In this document: positions 59,002 through 64,000 of the stretch, piece by piece
Position numbering within the stretch: position 1 is the stretch's first letter
How the letters are laid out: each line of letters begins with the position of its first letter
NCBI GenBank assembly: GCA_023666275.1
Contig: JAMPCJ010000008.1
Span: 62,001-126,000 of the forward strand
Direction of reading: 5' to 3'
Length of the DNA stretch: 64,000 nt
From: Treponema brennaborense
GTDB lineage: Bacteria; Spirochaetota; Spirochaetia; Treponematales; Treponemataceae
The notes under the pieces: model-generated
Databases searched by the model: none
What the model was told of the DNA's origin: nothing
Seen by the model: only the letters and a program-made list of their open reading frames with translations
Program-made: the position numbers and the translations under genes

Positions 59002-59589
59002 TTAAATTAAAACGTCCTGCAGACTTCTCTTCGGCACATGGTGAATTTCGTGCTCGTCGCGGTAATATTTGAGGCTTTCCGGCGAGTTGTCTTTAAGCGC
59101 TTCGAGAACAATTCGTTCTTTCGGATATCCTATTGCAATGACAAGCAGTATTTCGTATTGCGCAGAAAGGTCTAAAACCTGCGCAAGTTTTTCTTTTTTA
59201 ATGTTGCCGATAAAACACCCGCCGAGCCCTTCATTGCAGGCGGCAAGCAGAATTGTCTGCACCGCGATGCCTGTATCGATAAGAAGCGTCGCCGGTACGA
59301 CCGTTGTGTCATGCACAACAATGATATATCCGGACGGACGTTCGTTTTTTTCCGGTCCGTTCCATTTTGTGAGGTATCCTGCCCAGCCGAGACACTGAAA
59401 AACTTCGTCGCATTTGCCGGCGTCTTCTGCGGCAGATACAATGCGGTACGCAAGCGGCTGTTTATTCGCGCCGCTCGGCGTTAAACGCGCGGCATCGACA
59501 AATGCGCGCAATTGTTTTTCCGTTACGCTCCTGTTATTGCGGAAGCGCCGGCACGATCGCGTTTTTTTTACAAGCTTGGAAAAATTCAT
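59002..59589 (-). CDS. Nitroreductase-family FMN oxidoreductase
   Basis: 195 residues. FMN-binding pattern: KKTRSCRRFRNN at the start, ARLTPSGANKQPLAYRIV, NEGLGGCFIGN and VIAIGYPKE near the end. Such enzymes reduce nitro compounds, quinones or flavins using NAD(P)H; the substrate cannot be told. Preceded by GGGAGAGAG. Upstream is an inverted repeat that may be an operator. Confidence 0.92.
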   Translation of the reverse strand: MNFSKLVKKTRSCRRFRNNRSVTEKQLRAFVDAARLTPSGANKQPLAYRIVSAAEDAGKCDEVFQCLGWAGYLTKWNGPEKNERPSGYIIVVHDTTVVPATLLIDTGIAVQTILLAACNEGLGGCFIGNIKKEKLAQVLDLSAQYEILLVIAIGYPKERIVLEALKDNSPESLKYYRDEHEIHHVPKRSLQDVLI

Positions 59590-59620
59590 TATTCTCTCTC
59601 CCTGAATTTTTACATATATA

Positions 59621-59656
59621 TTATGCGGCGCGTTTTAAAGGCTTTTCCGCATAATT
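59621..59656. promoter_or_regulatory. 9-bp inverted repeat upstream of nitroreductase gene
   Basis: ATTATGCGG (59621-59629) and CCGCATAAT (59648-59656), perfect arms, 18-nt spacing, 32 nt before the start codon. Could be a repressor site or a hairpin ending secA read-through. Confidence 0.5.
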
Positions 59657-59705
59657 ATCGTTTTTATTTTTCCGATATCCGCAGACGCTGTGCTTTTGAA
59701 AGCTG

Positions 59706-62456
59706 TTATCGTCCGCAGCATTGTTTGTATTTTTTCCCGGATCCGCACGGGCACGGTTCATTCCGTCCGACTTTCGGTGCCGTGCGCACTACGGTTACGC
59801 TTTGCCCCTGTCTTCGTGCGGACATGGGCGACGAATCCGCTTGTTTTTGTGCCGAAACGCCGCTGAATGATGCCGCCGCTTGATGCTGCGCATTTATCTG
59901 CCGCGGCGCGCTGCGATTCCGCACGGCGGCATCTTCTCTGTTTGTTTGAATTTTTACGCGGAATACGCGCGCCGCGATTTCCAGGCGGATTGCATCAATC
60001 ATATCGTAAAAAATATTGAAGCCGTCGATTTTGTATTCCGTCAGCGGATTTTTCGAACCGTAAGAACGCAGATACACGGCTTCGCGGAGTGCTTCCAGCG
60101 TTTCAAGATGATCGAGCCATTTGCGGTCGATCGCCTGCACGTATTGATATCTGATGAACATATTCAAATTTTGTTTGCCCGCGAGCTGTTCTTTTTCGGC
60201 GATATCCGCGCGGAGCTTTTCCATAATCACGCTGTGCAGCTGTTCTTTCGGAACATCCGCTTCCAGTGTCAGCGCAAAATTATGCTTCAGTTCCGCGAGC
60301 AGATTGCCGAACGCAGCGTCGCCGTCTTTTCGGGATTCCGTTTTGTACGTGTCGAGCCAGGCGGAAACAGCGTCCTCGGCGGTGTTTATGATGCGCTCCG
60401 AAAGCTGTTCGTCAACGAGTATTTCATTGCGCTGATCATAGATAAAATTGCGCTGTTCGTTCAGCACGTCGTCGTAATCAAGCAGATGCTTTCGAATTTC
60501 AAAGTTGCGTTCTTCGACTTTTTTCTGCGCCTTCTCAATGCTGCGGTTCAGCATCGGATGAAAAATCGGTTCGCCGGGCTGCATGCCGATGCGCGTCATA
60601 ATCGCTTTCATGCGCTCGCCGCCGAAAAGACGCATCAAATCGTCGTCCATTGAAATGTAGAACTTGCTGCGTCCCGGATCGCCTTGCCGTCCCGAACGTC
60701 CGCGCAGCTGATTGTCGATGCGGCGGCTTTCGTGGCGCTCGGAACCGATTACATACAGTCCGCCGAGGTTTTTTACTTCTTCGTAATCTTTGAGCCAGTT
60801 TTCCCGTTCTGTTTTCAGCGCCGCCTGAAATTGTTCTTCCGAAGCTTCCGTGCCTGCCCGTTTGCGGGCGCGGAATTCCGGATTGCCGCCAAGTTTTATA
60901 TCCGTACCGCGGCCTGCCATATTCGTGGCAATTGTTACCGCCCCTTTTGCGCCGGCTTCTGCGATAATAAGTGCTTCCCGCGCATGATTTTTGGCGTTGA
61001 GCACTTCATGCCGCACGCCGCGGCGGGTAAGCAGCGCGGAAAGATGTTCGGATTTTTCTATAGAAACGGTGCCCACGAGAATAGGCTGCCCTTTTTTATG
61101 GCACGCTTCTATTTCGCTGCAAATTGCGTTCCATTTGTCGGTTTCATTTAAATATACTTCGTCGCATTCATCCGTGCGGGCAACCGGTTTGTTGGTCGGA
61201 ATGACGGTTACGTCCAGATGATAGATTTTTTCGAATTCGACGGCTTCCGTTTCCGCGGTTCCGGTCATTCCGGACAGCTTTTCATACATGCGGAAAAAAT
61301 TCTGAAAAGTGATAGTCGCAAGCGTTCTGTTGCGCTGTGCGATTTTTATATGTTCTTTCGCTTCTATCGCCTGATGCAGACCGTCCCCGTAGCGGCGCCC
61401 TTCGAGAATGCGTCCGGTGAATTCGTCTACGATCTGCACCTGTCCGTCTTTTACGACATAATCCACGTCTGTTTTGTATAATTGATGCGCCCGCACCGCC
61501 TGCGTAAAATAATGAATATATTCGAAATTTTCTTCATCGAACAGGCTGCCGGATATGAGATTCCGGTTTTGCAGAATAGATTCGATTTTCAGCATTCCCG
61601 CATCGGTAAACGATACGCGGCGGCTTTTTTCGTCCAATTTGTAGTCGCCGATAACTTCTTCGCCTTGTGTTTCGTCGGGATAGTCGTTTGTTCCTGGCTT
61701 TTTCCGCACTTCTTCAAGCTGACCGACGTATTTATCGACTTCATGGAATTTATGCGTATCGTCTTCGCCTTGTCCCGATATGATAAGCGGCGTGCGTGCT
61801 TCGTCGATAAGGATGGAATCTATTTCGTCGACGATGCAGAATGCAAATCCGCGCTGAACTTTTTGCTCCGCGGATATTTGCATGTTGTCCCGCAGATAAT
61901 CGAAACCGAATTCGTTGTTTGTGCCGTAGGTGATGTCGCAGTTGTAGGCTGCTCTGCGCGCTGCGTTGTCCATATTCGAAAGTATTGTGCCGGTGGAAAC
62001 GCCGAGATACGCGTATACCGGACGCATCCATTCCGCGTCGCGTTCCGCAAGGTAATCGTTGACGGTAACGATATGAACGCCTTTGCCCGAAAGGCTGTTC
62101 AAATACGCGGCGGCAACGCACATAAGCGTTTTGCCTTCGCCTGTTTTCATTTCGACGATTTTTCCTTGATTCAAAACAAGCGAGCCTATAATCTGCACGT
62201 CAAATGCGCGTTCGCCGAGGACTCGCTTTGCGGCTTCGCGCGCGAGGGCAAATGCTTTCGGGAGAATATCGTCGAGCGAAGCGCCGTTTTTCAATTGTTC
62301 CTTGAATGTTTCTGTCTGTTTCGGAAAATCTTCCTGGGCGAGCGCCGCTGCCCAGGGTTCTTCTTTATTTACTTTTTCGACAAGCGGTTTCAGCTGTTTA
62401 ATGTCGCGTTCGTTTTTTGTACCGAAAAATATTTTCAAAATGGAATCTAATAACAT
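59706..62456 (-). CDS. secA: Preprotein translocase ATPase SecA
   Basis: Motor that drives proteins through SecYEG. 916 residues from [15 protein letters not shown]. Walker [29 protein letters not shown], helicase motif [10 protein letters not shown], and the C-terminal zinc tail [15 protein letters not shown] that binds SecB or ribosomes. No Shine-Dalgarno lies before the ATG and a promoter is immediately adjacent, so the mRNA may be leaderless. Confidence 0.97.
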   Translation of the reverse strand: MLLDSILKIFFGTKNERDIKQLKPLVEKVNKEEPWAAALAQEDFPKQTETFKEQLKNGASLDDILPKAFALAREAAKRVLGERAFDVQIIGSLVLNQGKIVEMKTGEGKTLMCVAAAYLNSLSGKGVHIVTVNDYLAERDAEWMRPVYAYLGVSTGTILSNMDNAARRAAYNCDITYGTNNEFGFDYLRDNMQISAEQKVQRGFAFCIVDEIDSILIDEARTPLIISGQGEDDTHKFHEVDKYVGQLEEVRKKPGTNDYPDETQGEEVIGDYKLDEKSRRVSFTDAGMLKIESILQNRNLISGSLFDEENFEYIHYFTQAVRAHQLYKTDVDYVVKDGQVQIVDEFTGRILEGRRYGDGLHQAIEAKEHIKIAQRNRTLATITFQNFFRMYEKLSGMTGTAETEAVEFEKIYHLDVTVIPTNKPVARTDECDEVYLNETDKWNAICSEIEACHKKGQPILVGTVSIEKSEHLSALLTRRGVRHEVLNAKNHAREALIIAEAGAKGAVTIATNMAGRGTDIKLGGNPEFRARKRAGTEASEEQFQAALKTERENWLKDYEEVKNLGGLYVIGSERHESRRIDNQLRGRSGRQGDPGRSKFYISMDDDLMRLFGGERMKAIMTRIGMQPGEPIFHPMLNRSIEKAQKKVEERNFEIRKHLLDYDDVLNEQRNFIYDQRNEILVDEQLSERIINTAEDAVSAWLDTYKTESRKDGDAAFGNLLAELKHNFALTLEADVPKEQLHSVIMEKLRADIAEKEQLAGKQNLNMFIRYQYVQAIDRKWLDHLETLEALREAVYLRSYGSKNPLTEYKIDGFNIFYDMIDAIRLEIAARVFRVKIQTNREDAAVRNRSAPRQINAQHQAAASFSGVSAQKQADSSPMSARRQGQSVTVVRTAPKVGRNEPCPCGSGKKYKQCCGR

Positions 62457-62462
62457 ACGTAT

Positions 62463-62491
62463 AATGTACTGTTTACCTGTCCGAATGACAA
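62463..62491 (-). promoter_or_regulatory. Promoter of secA, predicted leaderless
   Basis: Minus strand TTGTCA (62491-62486), 17 bp, TACATT (62468-62463). The A of the ATG (62456) is the seventh base after the -10 box, where transcription normally starts. Confidence 0.5.
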
Positions 62492-62532
62492 GTTGTTATG
62501 CGCGGCGGATATTTTGTTTTTCGATTATATTT

Positions 62533-63300
62533 TCAATTTTTCCAGTACAGTTCGCATTCGAAACATATTTCGTTCTGCTGTTTTCCGGCAACAGTGATTT
62601 TCCGCTCGGCGTCGTCGAATACTCCGAAAATTTCGATTGTTCCGCCTTTGACGGCTTCTTTTGAATAATTGATTCTGATGTCGGCAAGCGGCAGCTGCTG
62701 ATATTTTTCGGGCAGGCAGTCCATAATATATGCGGCGTATCGTGAATTATTTGTGTGTCCGTTGCCGTCTATGTCGGAATAGCGGACAACGCGTTTTTCA
62801 AGAAGCGCGGCTTGTTCCGGCAGCGTGATTTTTCCGCACGGAATGCCGTCGAACGGGAGCGTTCTTTCCGGCGCTTTCCGCAGCGTAAATTGTTTTGCCG
62901 GAGTAATGCGCCGCGTTTTTAAATTGACAACAATCCAGGTACTGCGTCCGGTTATCAGCGTTTCGTTCGTTTCCGTGTCCAGTATTTCATACGCGCGCGC
63001 AAGCTGAATGCTCTGCGGAGTTTCTTCCCAAGTGCGGATTGTCAAAAGTTCGTTTGCATGCGGCATCTTCAGTATGTGCAGCGACACGCGCGATACAAGA
63101 ATTGCGGTGTCATGATCGCAGAGAAACTGCCAGGTGAGCCCGCGCTGATGATAATCTTCTACCGCCGAATCCGATGTAAGAAGCAGCAGTTCCTGTAAAC
63201 TCAGCGCGTGATTTTCTCCGCATTGACCGAATGTGAGTTTTGTTTCGCGGTGAAATACGCAGTCTTCATCATGCCATTGACGGAAAGTTAACATATTCAT
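62533..63300 (-). CDS. Acyl-ACP thioesterase (FatA-type)
   Basis: Releases free fatty acids from acyl carrier protein. 255 residues from ATG 63300; two hot-dog halves. First half has FHRETKLTFGQCGENHALSLQELL, second half has RYSDIDGNGHTNNSRYAAYIMD with the catalytic Asn-x-His type motif NGHTNN. Family length matches bacterial acyl-ACP thioesterases. Start codon has little ribosome-site support; it lies 14 nt after dinB and may be coupled. Confidence 0.9.
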   Translation of the reverse strand: MNMLTFRQWHDEDCVFHRETKLTFGQCGENHALSLQELLLLTSDSAVEDYHQRGLTWQFLCDHDTAILVSRVSLHILKMPHANELLTIRTWEETPQSIQLARAYEILDTETNETLITGRSTWIVVNLKTRRITPAKQFTLRKAPERTLPFDGIPCGKITLPEQAALLEKRVVRYSDIDGNGHTNNSRYAAYIMDCLPEKYQQLPLADIRINYSKEAVKGGTIEIFGVFDDAERKITVAGKQQNEICFECELYWKN

Positions 63301-63314
63301 AGCACAAAAGTGTA

Positions 63315-64000
63315 TCAGAAAACAGCGGGAACGCCAATAAATTGCAGAAACGGAAGCACGGCTGCCGCAAACAGTTTGATGAAAAAACGGGCTTTTCTGA
63401 TTTTTACATCCGGATTTTTTTTTCTGATGCCGAGAATTGCTTTTTCGACTGCCTGCTTTTTTCGATCGCCGAAATCGAACAATTCCGCCTGTTCCGGGCT
63501 GTCGTTTTTTTCGAGATTGTGCGCGCCGAGCCCCAGCAGCCGGATGCCTCTGCCCGATTCGTATTTTTTGGCAAACAAAATCCGCGCGCGAAGAAAAAAA
63601 TCGTCGGCAGTGGAAATATTCCGTTCGAATGTTTCCTGAATGCTTACGGTTGTAAAATCTTCGTATCGTATTTTGACGCATACTGTTTTGCTCTGCCAGT
63701 TTTCGCGCAGTAGCCGGAACATCACTTCTTCGGCAAGCAGCATCAATTGCGTTTCGATTGCGTAATCGTCTGTCAAATCAAACGGAAACGTATGTTCCGC
63801 GCTGACGGATTTGCTTTTTGCTTCTCCGTTAAAAGTGTCTGTTTCTATTCCGCGGACGGCGTTGTATAAAAAATTTCCGGCTGCCTGCCCGAATATGGTT
63901 GCAAGAAGCTCCTTTGACGCATTGTATACATCTTTGGAGGTGCGGAATCCGGCTTGATTGAGCCGTTCCAGCGTTTTCGAGCCGATTCCCCAGATTTTCG
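63315..64000 (-). CDS. dinB: DNA polymerase IV (DinB), 3' part only
   Basis: Y-family translesion polymerase; only the last 228 residues are in the window and the frame is open at the right edge. It begins with the helix-hairpin-helix thumb (KIWGIGSKTLERLNQAGF), continues into the little-finger domain (SVSAEHTFPFDLTDD; RLLGLGAHNLE) and has a clamp-binding motif QAELF. After it comes an atypical basic then hydrophobic tail (KARFFIKLFAAAVLPFLQF) not usual in DinB. Upstream gene content is outside the window. Confidence 0.88.
   Translation of the reverse strand, partial: KIWGIGSKTLERLNQAGFRTSKDVYNASKELLATIFGQAAGNFLYNAVRGIETDTFNGEAKSKSVSAEHTFPFDLTDDYAIETQLMLLAEEVMFRLLRENWQSKTVCVKIRYEDFTTVSIQETFERNISTADDFFLRARILFAKKYESGRGIRLLGLGAHNLEKNDSPEQAELFDFGDRKKQAVEKAILGIRKKNPDVKIRKARFFIKLFAAAVLPFLQFIGVPAVF

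Overview
The window reads as a chromosomal segment of a spirochaete, most probably a Treponema. Supporting signs are a class I (archaeal-type) lysyl-tRNA synthetase, Asn at the rifampicin-site position usually held by Ser531 in RpoB, a str region with no fusA and with tuf at the head of the S10 cluster, a BspA-like leucine-rich-repeat lipoprotein, and two long poly-G tracts of the kind treponemes use for phase variation. Species is not determined; this is inference from gene content.

Layout. 0-24 kb (+ strand): 3' part of rpoB, rpoC, rpsL, rpsG, a long structured RNA leader, then tuf and a continuous S10-spc-alpha ribosomal cluster (rpsJ to rplQ) with secY and rpoA, ending in a 58-residue zinc-ribbon protein. 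The cluster lacks fusA, adk, map and infA. 24-29.7 kb (+): a branched-chain amino-acid-type ABC transporter (binding lipoprotein, LivHMGF) plus a CBS-CBS-ACT sensor protein. 29.8-32.4 kb (+): pyruvate phosphate dikinase. 32.4-36.1 kb: an intergenic hairpin repeat cluster, a bacteriohemerythrin (-), then a lipoprotein and a probable outer-membrane protein (+) behind a promoter whose spacer is a G11 tract. 36.1-42.1 kb (+): two palindrome arrays followed by trpGD-trpCF-trpB-trpA, the enteric operon order and fusions but without trpE. 42.1-46.6 kb: accessory stretch with a BrnTA toxin-antitoxin pair (-) and a phase-variable LRR lipoprotein (+) flanked by direct repeats. 46.6-52.5 kb (-): a putative envelope export operon (MMPL/RND transporter, LolA-like periplasmic protein, outer-membrane beta-barrel, ArsR-type regulator) preceded by a palindromic operator and a second palindrome array. 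53-56.5 kb (+): lysS and pyk. 56.5-64 kb (-): a second MMPL/RND transporter, nitroreductase, secA, acyl-ACP thioesterase and the 3' part of dinB.

How it fits together. The left third is core transcription and translation machinery. The middle supplies amino-acid uptake, PEP/pyruvate interconversion (ppdK and pyk) and tryptophan synthesis from anthranilate onward. The right half is envelope biology: surface lipoproteins under slippage control, an export cassette whose transporter and barrel share an unusual Trp/Asp-rich motif, SecA, and fatty-acid release. Most unexplained sequence lies in the intergenic regions: a roughly 480-nt multibranched leader before tuf, three arrays of short palindromes, a family of about 48-bp GGCGCC hairpins at four sites, and REP-like palindromes inside the export operon.
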